DNA of 13,249 nt. It comes from Marinilabilia sp. UBA5340. GTDB taxonomy: Bacteria > Bacteroidota > Bacteroidia > Bacteroidales > Marinilabiliaceae. The notes under the pieces are model-generated. The model saw only the letters and a list, made by a program, of their open reading frames with translations, was not told where the DNA came from and did no database searches. Positions 7,021-13,249 of the stretch are shown piece after piece. Location: the NCBI GenBank assembly GCA_002411085.1, contig DHQK01000256.1, forward strand, positions 1-13,249. Direction: 5' to 3'. Position 1 is the first letter of the stretch, and the number at the start of each line of letters is the position of its first letter. The translations under genes and the position numbers were made by a program.

Positions 7021-8877
7021 TTACTCGATTTTAAACTGTCTGGACATCTCTTTCAGAAGATCTGCCTGATTGCTTAATTCTTCGGCTGTGCCAGCCAGCT
7101 CCTCGGCAGATGCAGCATTTTCCTGGGTACTTTCGTTAAATTGCTGGGTGGCTTGGGTTACCATTTGTATATTCATGGATTGTTCCTGCGATGCGATATT
7201 TATCTCCTCAATATCCTCGTTGAGTGCTGACAGTTGGGGGAGGATTTCTTTGATGAATTCCATGGTTTTCATCGACATTTCGGAGCTTGCATTTATTTTT
7301 TCTGTGATTTTATTGGCCGACGATGTCGTACTTTCGCTAAGTTTTTGAACCTCACGTGCCACTACAGCAAAACCCTTTCCATGCTCTCCCGCACGGGCTG
7401 CTTCCACCGCAGCATTCAATGACAGAATTTTAATATTCTGGGCAATGTCATTGATCATTCCGCTGAGGGCGGCAATCTCCTGCTGCATCTCTGCAGCTTT
7501 TTGTGCATCTTCGTTAAGGGTGGTGAATTGTTGCATCATTTTTTCGCTGGAAGACTTAATCTCTTCACTCTTATTGGCATTTTGCTGCACACTTGCTGTC
7601 ATCTCTTCCATATTGCTGCTTACCTCTTCTCCTGTGCTGGCTTGCTGATTGGTTGCCGAGCTTAGCGTTTGGCTGGACGAACTTAGCTGTTGGGATGCGG
7701 AAGTGATGTTGGCACTTCCCTGCTGAATTTCATTGACGAATACACGGATTTTTTCTACCATTTTGGAGAAACTGTTTGCCAGATTTCCGATCTCATCGTC
7801 CGATTTTATGTCTATGTTTTGGGTGAGGTCTCCTTCTGCGATCAGTTCGCTCATCTTATCAAGCCGGATTAAAGGTCTGGTGCGTTGTCCTATAAAATAT
7901 CTCATTCTGAAGATGAAAAATAGAATCGTCAGAATAATGGTGGGAATAATCCAGTAGGCAGCGGAAATCACATTCCTGAAAACATATTTGGCATGAACCC
8001 TTGCCTGCAACTGCCAGGGGATCTGATGGTTGTTGAAATAAACCGGATTGGTAATGGATCCCACGAAACCTTCGAACCATTGATCAATTTTTCCTGCTCT
8101 CAGGTTTTTCATTCTGGCTTCAGGATCCATACAATCTACTTTCAGGTTTTTCCCGATCAATTCAGGTTGAAAACTATGAGTGAGATAAGTCCCGTTGTTG
8201 TCCAATAGGGCGACCGATGCTTTTCCGTCATAAATGGAAACATTTTCCAGCTGACGGTAAATGGCCTCAATGTCCACATCGCAACCGATAATTCCCACAA
8301 ATTTTCCTTCCACCAGGATGGGATACGCTATGGAATATACTTTGTGCGCTTCGTCTTCAATGGTTCGAAAGTAAGGGTTGGAAATAAAAGACTTCAGTGT
8401 TTTTCTGGGCTGCTGGTAATAATCCGTATCCAGGTAGTTTTGAAGTGAATGAACTTTGGATTCGGAAAGATAAAGTGTGAAATTCTCTTCTTCATTTTTC
8501 GAAATTTTTGAGATGTTCGGAAGGAATTCTGTTTCCAGTTCCATAAATGTGGCGATTACCTCTTCGTTTTGAGATTCAAAATCCTGTAGAAATCCAATAA
8601 GGAAATTTCTGTCGATGAATTGCTTATTTGGCGTCGATAATTGGTAGGAGATGGAGTGCTCCATATTCTCCACCATTGAGGTGAATCGGGCGTTGTCCTT
8701 TTCGATGCTCTGAGCGCTGTTTTTCAGCGCAAGGTCTCCATAAATCATGCTGCTGTACATAATTTCTTTCTGAAAGAAGTACAAGACAACAGCAAGCAAT
8801 ATCAGAATAGAAATGATGAAAATTCTGATCGAATTATTAACAATAATCTTGGCTAATGATTTTTTGATTTCAACCAT
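7021..8877 (-). CDS. Methyl-accepting chemotaxis protein with double-Cache-like sensor domain
   Basis: This full-length, 618-residue transmembrane chemoreceptor has TM1 at about residues 16-36. A periplasmic sensor of about 265 residues follows, with a Cache-like pattern (TDYYQQPRK, then YSIAYPI, GKFVGIIGCDVD, then ALLDNNGTYLTH). TM2 is at about 304-324, HAMP at about 325-380, and a long coiled-coil signalling domain runs to the end. The hairpin tip that contacts CheA and CheW is recognisable at 484-505 (ILSLNAAVEAARAGEHGKGF), slightly divergent from the usual LLALNAAIEAARAGE. Gln/Glu-rich, Ala/Ser-rich heptads on both sides contain potential methylation sites. The C-terminus ends in RQFKIE with no CheR-tethering pentapeptide. 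The ligand cannot be predicted. No che or motility genes are nearby, so it is probably an orphan receptor feeding a distant array. Confidence 0.95.
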   Translation of the reverse strand: MVEIKKSLAKIIVNNSIRIFIISILILLAVVLYFFQKEIMYSSMIYGDLALKNSAQSIEKDNARFTSMVENMEHSISYQLSTPNKQFIDRNFLIGFLQDFESQNEEVIATFMELETEFLPNISKISKNEEENFTLYLSESKVHSLQNYLDTDYYQQPRKTLKSFISNPYFRTIEDEAHKVYSIAYPILVEGKFVGIIGCDVDIEAIYRQLENVSIYDGKASVALLDNNGTYLTHSFQPELIGKNLKVDCMDPEARMKNLRAGKIDQWFEGFVGSITNPVYFNNHQIPWQLQARVHAKYVFRNVISAAYWIIPTIILTILFFIFRMRYFIGQRTRPLIRLDKMSELIAEGDLTQNIDIKSDDEIGNLANSFSKMVEKIRVFVNEIQQGSANITSASQQLSSSSQTLSSATNQQASTGEEVSSNMEEMTASVQQNANKSEEIKSSSEKMMQQFTTLNEDAQKAAEMQQEIAALSGMINDIAQNIKILSLNAAVEAARAGEHGKGFAVVAREVQKLSESTTSSANKITEKINASSEMSMKTMEFIKEILPQLSALNEDIEEINIASQEQSMNIQMVTQATQQFNESTQENAASAEELAGTAEELSNQADLLKEMSRQFKIE

Positions 8878-9149
8878 GGGGCAATGTTTTGAGAAAGCGT
8901 TAAATTATTTTTTGTGTTTTTTAATTGATATTTTTTATGCAAAAGATCCTTTTTACGGGGATCTTGAGAAAAGGTTTTTGAAATTGGAGAAAGAATTTGA
9001 CAAAAATTAATTTTCAAAATAAGTTTTTGTTAAAGACACTCAAGGTTAATTGTTTATACTTACTGTTAATAACTTGTTTTATTATAATTTTAAATATATA
9101 AACAAACAGAATATTTTTGCAGGCTTTTAAAATAAATAATTACAAAGCC
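8878..9149. other. Divergent promoter region between the chemoreceptor and the CoA ligase operon
   Basis: This 272-base AT-rich segment serves two divergent units. On the plus side, a -7-like box is listed separately. On the minus side, the chemoreceptor leader contains a hairpin, AAGATCC (8943-8949) with GGATCTT (8959-8965), followed in the minus direction by TTTTGCATAAAAAA. I saw no clear promoter pair for the receptor. A plus-strand frame ending at 9010 is mostly antisense of the receptor start and is not called. Confidence 0.5.
9112..9119 (+). promoter_or_regulatory. Putative -7 promoter element for the ligase-KASIII operon
   Basis: TATTTTTG matches the TAnnTTTG -7 consensus of Bacteroidota exactly. 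Transcription would start near 9126, leaving a leader of about 25 bases to the ATG at 9150. No TTTG -33 box is present at the expected distance, only a T-rich stretch around 9087-9091, so the call rests on a single element. Confidence 0.4.
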
Positions 9150-10433
9150 ATGATTTGGGACCTTAATGAATGCCTTTCCAGAGCAGAAATGGAGCAAATT
9201 CAGCTTCAGCGTTTGATTCGAACAATTGAGCGGGTATATGAAAATGTGCCTTTTTACCGGGACAAAATGGACATTGCCGGTTTAAGACCAGCGGATATTA
9301 AATCTCTGGATGATCTTGGTAAACTTCCGTTTACTAACAAAACAGATCTTAGAGATACTTATCCATTTGGATTGTTCGCTGTCTCTCAGGACGAAATTGT
9401 TCGTTTGCATGCATCCAGTGGAACTACCGGGAAACCTGTGGTGGTAGGCTATACGCAAAATGACATTGAAACGTGGAGCGATCTGATTGTTCGTACAATG
9501 CATGCCGCCCGTGTTTCAAGTAAAGATACTGTTCAGGTTGCTTATGGTTACGGCCTTTTTACGGGTGGCATGGGAGTTCATTACGGAGCAGAGAAAGTTG
9601 GGGCCCGGGTAATTCCAATATCCGGAGGAAATACCAGAAAGCAAATTGAATTAATGGAGGATTTTCAAACCACTGTTTTGGCATGCACGCCTTCTTACGC
9701 TTTGCATCTGGCAGAAGTAATCAAAAGCACTCCAGGCCTGCGTGAGCGATTAAGATTAAAAACGGCAATTCTGGGAGCGGAACCATGGACCGAGCAGATG
9801 AGGCACCAGATTGAGGATTTGCTGGAAATAAGTGCTTTTGATATTTATGGACTTAGTGAGATCATTGGGCCCGGGGTGGCTCATGAGTGTGAATGCAAAA
9901 ACGGATTGCATATCAATGAAGATCATTTTATTCCTGAAATCATTGACCCAGAAACACTGGAATCCAAACCACCAGGGGAGGAAGGAGAATTGGTATTTAC
10001 CACTATCACCAAAGAGGGAATTCCCGTAATTCGTTATCGTACGCGTGATCTGACTACTTTGAATTATGAAAAATGTGCTTGTGGCCGAACCCTCGTTAGA
10101 ATGCAAAAATGCCATGGCCGGTCTGATGATATGTTGATCATTCGGGGTGTTAATTTATTTCCATCTCAGGTAGAGGCCGCCCTGATTGATCTGAATCTCA
10201 CCACTTCTCATTACCATCTCCAAGTTTCACGTGAAGGTACGCTCGATAAGCTAAAAGCTGTTGTAGAAATGAAAGAAGCGGCTGATACAGATTTGGAAAA
10301 TCTCCACAGAACAGTGCAGGCACATATTCAGAATTGTATCGGTTTGAGTCTTGAGCTTGAGTTGGTTGAGCCTAATGGGATTGAACGTTTCTCAGGGAAA
10401 AGCAAACGTGTATTCGACAATCGCAAGAATTAA
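9150..10433 (+). CDS. Phenylacetate-CoA ligase-like (PaaK family) adenylate-forming enzyme
   Basis: This 427-residue enzyme is close in length to classical PaaK proteins. It should activate a carboxylic acid, typically aromatic, to the acyl-adenylate and then the CoA thioester in the cytoplasm. The adenylate-binding P-loop is SSGTTGK (89-95). AYGYGLFTGGMGVHYGAE (131-148) and GAEPWTEQMR (209-218) are family hallmarks. DIYGLSE (231-237), RYRTRD (295-300) and the C-terminal lysine region FSGKSKRVFDNR (414-425) complete the catalytic core. C247, C249, H254, C309 and C311 resemble the Cys/His set seen in many family members. ATG at 9150 is chosen because MIWD followed by SRAEMEQIQLQRL matches the usual family start. 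A TTG at 9117 lies inside the putative promoter. No other phenylacetate catabolic gene is adjacent. The two KASIII genes downstream suggest a biosynthetic rather than degradative job. The exact acid is unknown. Confidence 0.9.
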   Translation: MIWDLNECLSRAEMEQIQLQRLIRTIERVYENVPFYRDKMDIAGLRPADIKSLDDLGKLPFTNKTDLRDTYPFGLFAVSQDEIVRLHASSGTTGKPVVVGYTQNDIETWSDLIVRTMHAARVSSKDTVQVAYGYGLFTGGMGVHYGAEKVGARVIPISGGNTRKQIELMEDFQTTVLACTPSYALHLAEVIKSTPGLRERLRLKTAILGAEPWTEQMRHQIEDLLEISAFDIYGLSEIIGPGVAHECECKNGLHINEDHFIPEIIDPETLESKPPGEEGELVFTTITKEGIPVIRYRTRDLTTLNYEKCACGRTLVRMQKCHGRSDDMLIIRGVNLFPSQVEAALIDLNLTTSHYHLQVSREGTLDKLKAVVEMKEAADTDLENLHRTVQAHIQNCIGLSLELELVEPNGIERFSGKSKRVFDNRKN

Positions 10434-10458
10434 AAAACACCTTTTAAATAAGAAGAAA

Positions 10459-11652
10459 ATGAACACCGGGTTAATTAGTATGGCGGCATATTTGCCGGCC
10501 AACAAGTTGGAAGATTCAATGGTAACTGCGCTGATAGATTTTTTGCGCAGTCAAACCTTACTTCCTGAAGCTTACATAAAAGAAATAGAAGAAACCGGTT
10601 GTTTGCCCGGCCGGGTAGAAACCAATTACGACGGATGGGAAAGTCAGCCATGGTTTGAAACCTGGCTCAAATCCCTTTCACCCAAAAAACAAGCAGATCC
10701 TTTTCAGGGAACCTGCGAGCGTCGCAGGGTGCCAATGGATCCTGCTTCTGTAAAAGAGAGTATTTACCCCCATCCCATGTTACCTTCCGATGCGGAGGTG
10801 ATAGCTGCTTCTATGGCGATATTGCGTTCAGGTCTGCATCCCGACGATATTGACTTGGTGCTGGCCCACTCTCAGGTTCCCGATCGTCCATTACCTCAAA
10901 ATGTGTCTCTTGTTCAGCATAAACTGGGATTGAAAAATGCGGGGGCATATTCTTTAGACACCTGTTGCTCTTCCTTTGTTTCCATGATCGAAGTGGCGGT
11001 GGCTATGGTGAAATCGGGAATCAAAAAAAATGTGCTTATTGTTTCGTCTTATCTTGATAGTCATGTGAATGATAAAAGTACGCACTTCAGTGTGGACACA
11101 GGGGATGGTGCCGCTGCAGGAATTGTCTCTGCAACTGAAATGGGGTACCTGGCATCCGATTCCTCTAGTCATGGAGATCGTCACGACGGAATTGTCTTTG
11201 AGACCAGGGAACCCCTGCTTTATAAAGGTCTGCATACATCACCGGATTATCGTCAGTTGGTAACTACTTTTCTGAATAGGGAAGCATGCAAAGAAATCGC
11301 AGTGAACGCCGAGCGTGATATGAAAGAGGTGGTATCTAATGCGCTGGACAAAGCAGGCATGAGTACTGAAGAAATAGATTTTTTTGTGTCTCATCAGCCT
11401 GTGGTTTGGGCTGGAGAAGCCTGGAGGAAAGCGGTTGGTGTGGGTGAGGAGAAGTTCTATGAAACTTTTAAGAAGTATGGAAATATTGCCACTGCAGCGG
11501 CAGCAACCAACTTTACCGAGGCTATGGAAAAAAATCTTATCAAAGAGAATGATAAGGTGCTGATCGCTTCCAGTGGAGCGGGGGAAAATCATATTGCAGT
11601 CTTGCATCAGGTATCACCAGAGCTAATAAAAAATATGAAGCGATTCAGATAA
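10459..11652 (+). CDS. Ketoacyl-ACP synthase III (FabH-like) family enzyme, catalytically intact
   Basis: This 397-residue thiolase-fold condensing enzyme carries the KASIII catalytic triad. C170 lies in the nucleophile elbow DTCCSSF, H312 in SHQPV (HQAN in FabH), and N342 in KYGNIATAA. VDTGDGAAAG (212-221) is the usual glycine-rich strand after the active site. It should accept an acyl or aroyl group from CoA or ACP on C170 and condense or transfer it. It is about 70-80 residues longer than FabH. The extra length is mostly a polar, Trp-containing insertion at about residues 22-82, ahead of the GTCERRRVP segment that aligns with TGIRERH of FabH. This suggests altered substrate access or partner contacts. 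The in-frame start at 10351 would overlap the ligase gene, so ATG at 10459 after AAGAAGAAA is preferred. The gap to the ligase is 25 bases and to the next gene 10 bases, strongly suggesting an operon. Confidence 0.88.
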   Translation: MNTGLISMAAYLPANKLEDSMVTALIDFLRSQTLLPEAYIKEIEETGCLPGRVETNYDGWESQPWFETWLKSLSPKKQADPFQGTCERRRVPMDPASVKESIYPHPMLPSDAEVIAASMAILRSGLHPDDIDLVLAHSQVPDRPLPQNVSLVQHKLGLKNAGAYSLDTCCSSFVSMIEVAVAMVKSGIKKNVLIVSSYLDSHVNDKSTHFSVDTGDGAAAGIVSATEMGYLASDSSSHGDRHDGIVFETREPLLYKGLHTSPDYRQLVTTFLNREACKEIAVNAERDMKEVVSNALDKAGMSTEEIDFFVSHQPVVWAGEAWRKAVGVGEEKFYETFKKYGNIATAAAATNFTEAMEKNLIKENDKVLIASSGAGENHIAVLHQVSPELIKNMKRFR

Positions 11653-11662
11653 AGTAACAGCT

Positions 11663-12709
11663 ATGGAAAATATTGATTTTGAATTATCCCGGACAGCTCC
11701 CATAATTCCGCAAATTCCTGTAGGCATTATGGGCGTTGGGAGTTATCTGCCTCCGGCAACCGTTGCCAATGATGCTTTTTCTAATTTGGAATTGAGTGAA
11801 TCGGACAGAGATTTTATGGAGACGAAGGCCGGAATCAAAAGCCGCCATTGGGCCAGAGAAGAATCTGTTGTCTCTATGGCTGTAAAAGCATCACAGAAGG
11901 CCCTCGAATGTGCAGGAATCGATCCATTAGACTTGGATATGGTAGTGGTAACGCATATTACCCGCGATGTTTTACAATTGACACCTCCAAATTCGGTTAC
12001 TATTCAATCGGCTTTGGGAGCCAATAATGCAACAGCGATAAATATTGATCAGGGTTTTACTGGATGGATGTATGCGTTGATGACAGGCGCATCGTTTATT
12101 AGTTCCGGTTTTTACAAAACGGTTTTGGTGGTGTCAGCTGAATCTATCATGCCGCATACCGACAGTACAATCATGAAATCGATGCTGGTAGGGGACGGAG
12201 CTGGTGCTTTTGTTTTACAGGAAACGGAACCAGGGTACGGATTACAGGCTTTTCATCTGATGTCTCAGCAATTCCCTGACGTTGCTGCCGGAGTGGGCCT
12301 TGCTGCTCATCTGGCTGCACCTGCAGAGAAAGAGCTGACACAAAAAGCTTTTTTTAATATTGCACCCGACAGTTTTCAACGTGATTTGCCCTATGTGAAA
12401 AAGTTTCTTCCATTTTCTGTGAAAAAAACGCTGGAGGCATTGAATTTAGATGCCGATGAGGTCGATCAGTATATTCTTGCCCAAAAGTTTGACTGGCTAA
12501 ACCGGGAGTGGGCTAAGTATATTGGGGTGGATTACAGTAAAGTGCATAACACCTTAGAGAAGCATGCCTGTATTGAAACAGCAAGTATACCTGTTATTAC
12601 AGACGATGCGATGAAGCTTGGGAAGCTAAAAAAAGGAGATCTCGTAGCTTTTGCGGATTTGGGATCCAACTGGTCTGTGGCATCAGCAGTTTTTCGATGG
12701 TGTATTTGA
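11663..12709 (+). CDS. KASIII-like protein lacking the catalytic triad, probable non-catalytic partner subunit
   Basis: This 348-residue protein has an unmistakable KASIII layout. VGIMGVGSYLPP is at 20-31 and METKAGIKSRHWA at 52-64 (TGIRERHIA in FabH). AINIDQGFTGWMYAL (125-139), LVGDGAGAFVL (175-185) and a C-terminal LGSNWSVASAVFRW (333-346) follow. The three catalytic positions are all changed: the nucleophile cysteine is F132, the histidine is A273 in LAQK, and the asparagine is C303 in KHACIETAS. Normal condensation by this chain alone is therefore unlikely. The start ATG lies 10 bases after the stop of the intact KASIII gene. In Pseudomonas alkylquinolone synthesis, PqsC is catalytic and PqsB is a degenerate KASIII partner, and this pair looks analogous. 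The frame is intact with no stop or shift, so it is a maintained gene rather than a pseudogene. Its product's role as a heterodimer partner is inferred. Confidence 0.88.
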   Translation: MENIDFELSRTAPIIPQIPVGIMGVGSYLPPATVANDAFSNLELSESDRDFMETKAGIKSRHWAREESVVSMAVKASQKALECAGIDPLDLDMVVVTHITRDVLQLTPPNSVTIQSALGANNATAINIDQGFTGWMYALMTGASFISSGFYKTVLVVSAESIMPHTDSTIMKSMLVGDGAGAFVLQETEPGYGLQAFHLMSQQFPDVAAGVGLAAHLAAPAEKELTQKAFFNIAPDSFQRDLPYVKKFLPFSVKKTLEALNLDADEVDQYILAQKFDWLNREWAKYIGVDYSKVHNTLEKHACIETASIPVITDDAMKLGKLKKGDLVAFADLGSNWSVASAVFRWCI

Positions 12710-12761
12710 GGTGGTGTTTGTATATTTCATGCGGTTATTCTCCTGGTATAAAAGAAGCCAG

Positions 12762-12789
12762 CCTCTCTGCACCTGTTTGTGTGGAGGGG
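12762..12789 (+). terminator. Terminator of the ligase-KASIII operon
   Basis: CCTCTCTGCAC (12762-12772) can pair in RNA with GTGTGGAGGGG (12779-12789) as an 11-base-pair stem with three G-U wobbles and a 6-base loop. TTATTTCTTTG follows. Because wobble pairs on the plus transcript become A-C mismatches on the other strand, the structure favours the plus direction, matching the operon. It ends one base before the stop codon of the convergent regulator gene. Confidence 0.55.
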
Positions 12790-13233
12790 TTATTTCTTTG
12801 ATAGAAGGTCGATGATGGAACTTAGATTGTCTTTTAGTTTAATGAGGTCATTGACATCTAATCCACCATTTAAAAGCTGATGAGTCAGTTTTTCCGGGAT
12901 GGCAGCTGCCTGTTCCTGTAACTGCTTGCCTTGTTGTGTCAGCTGAACAATGACTTTGCGTTCATCGTCTTTGGAGCGTTTCCGCTTGAGTAGTTCCTGT
13001 TGCTCCATTCTTTTGAGTAGCGGAGTTATGGTATTGGTGTTTAGAATTAGCTTTTTGGCAATTTCATTGACAGAGATGTGGTCGCGTTCCCACAAAATCA
13101 TTAAAACCAAATACTGTGGATAGGTAATTCCCAGTTGATCCAGATAGGGCTGGTATTCTCTGGTGATCAGCCGTGAAGCTGCGTATACAGGAAAGCAAAG
13201 TTGATTCTCCAGTTTTAGTTGTTCGTAAGCCAT
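12790..13233 (-). CDS. ohrR: OhrR-type MarR family redox-sensing transcriptional regulator
   Basis: This 147-residue, full-length winged-helix protein belongs to the OhrR branch of the MarR family. The start region LENQLCFPVYAASRLITREY is very like Bacillus subtilis OhrR. The peroxide-sensing cysteine is C13, and the two tyrosines that contact it in OhrR are present as Y27 and Y38 (ITYPQYL). The winged-helix part spans about residues 53-97, with TPLLKRMEQQELLKRKRSKDDERKV as the recognition helix and wing. C13 is the only cysteine, so this is a one-cysteine sensor. OhrR proteins repress peroxidase genes such as ohr until oxidised by organic hydroperoxides. Its own promoter region and any ohr gene would lie beyond the right edge, since only 16 bases remain upstream. 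It converges on the KASIII operon, so control of that operon is possible but not shown. Confidence 0.88.
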   Translation of the reverse strand: MAYEQLKLENQLCFPVYAASRLITREYQPYLDQLGITYPQYLVLMILWERDHISVNEIAKKLILNTNTITPLLKRMEQQELLKRKRSKDDERKVIVQLTQQGKQLQEQAAAIPEKLTHQLLNGGLDVNDLIKLKDNLSSIIDLLSKK

Positions 13234-13249
13234 AGCGTCTTTGTTGCAA

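Noticed and set aside
8813..9010. 65-codon plus-strand frame ending in DLEKRFLKLEKEFDKN
   Set aside because: The first third is antisense of the chemoreceptor start. The tail looks protein-like but has no own start or context.
9117..9149. Upstream TTG start for the CoA ligase
   Set aside because: It lies within the TATTTTTG promoter-like box, and family members start at the MIW position encoded at 9150.
10351..10458. Upstream in-frame ATG that would extend the catalytic KASIII by 36 residues
   Set aside because: The extension overlaps the ligase gene, and its residues are the other-frame reading of the conserved ligase C-terminus.
11663..12709. Second KASIII gene as a pseudogene
   Set aside because: The reading frame is full length and uninterrupted, with conserved fold motifs and tight operon spacing; only the catalytic residues differ.
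1..13249. tRNA, rRNA, CRISPR array, insertion sequence or prophage
   Set aside because: No tRNA-like cloverleaf, regularly spaced direct repeats, transposase or phage gene was seen in reading both strands.

Overview
The window reads as chromosomal DNA from a member of the Bacteroidota, probably an environmental Bacteroidia-type organism. Three things suggest this. Most start codons lack a Shine-Dalgarno sequence and have AT-rich leaders. Two upstream regions carry the Bacteroidota promoter signature (TAnnTTTG-like -7 box). The protein types are also typical, including a PEGA-like lipoprotein with an LCSSC lipobox, a DUF2867 protein and a CurA-type reductase. I could not assign a genus. No rRNA, tRNA, CRISPR array or insertion sequence was seen.

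Left part (1-4477): a minus-strand reductase of the NAD_binding_4 (fatty acyl-CoA / thioester reductase) type runs off the left edge. Upstream of it, also on the minus strand, lies a flavin oxidase whose iron-sulfur region sits at the N-terminus. A zinc-independent NADP-dependent reductase (CurA/PTGR type) is transcribed divergently from the oxidase.

Middle part (4478-8877): three plus-strand genes encode a small exported or membrane protein, a PEGA-like lipoprotein with a large uncharacterised C-terminal part, and a DUF2867 protein. A strong inverted repeat separates them from a convergent methyl-accepting chemotaxis protein with a large extracytoplasmic sensor domain.

Right part (8878-13249): this is the most interesting region. 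A plus-strand operon encodes a phenylacetate-CoA ligase-like enzyme followed by two ketoacyl-ACP synthase III (KASIII) family proteins, with gaps of 25 and 10 bases. The first KASIII keeps the Cys-His-Asn catalytic triad (C170, H312, N342). The second has lost all three residues (F132, A273 and C303 at the aligned positions) but keeps the fold landmarks. An acyl/aryl-CoA ligase beside an active/inactive KASIII pair resembles the logic of PqsA plus the PqsBC heterodimer in alkylquinolone synthesis. The proteins themselves are not recognisable Pqs orthologues. The operon ends in a hairpin abutting a convergent OhrR-type redox regulator (conserved C13, Y27 and Y38). I infer an undescribed small pathway that condenses a CoA-activated, possibly aromatic, acid with an acyl chain or malonyl unit. 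The substrate and product cannot be read from the sequence.
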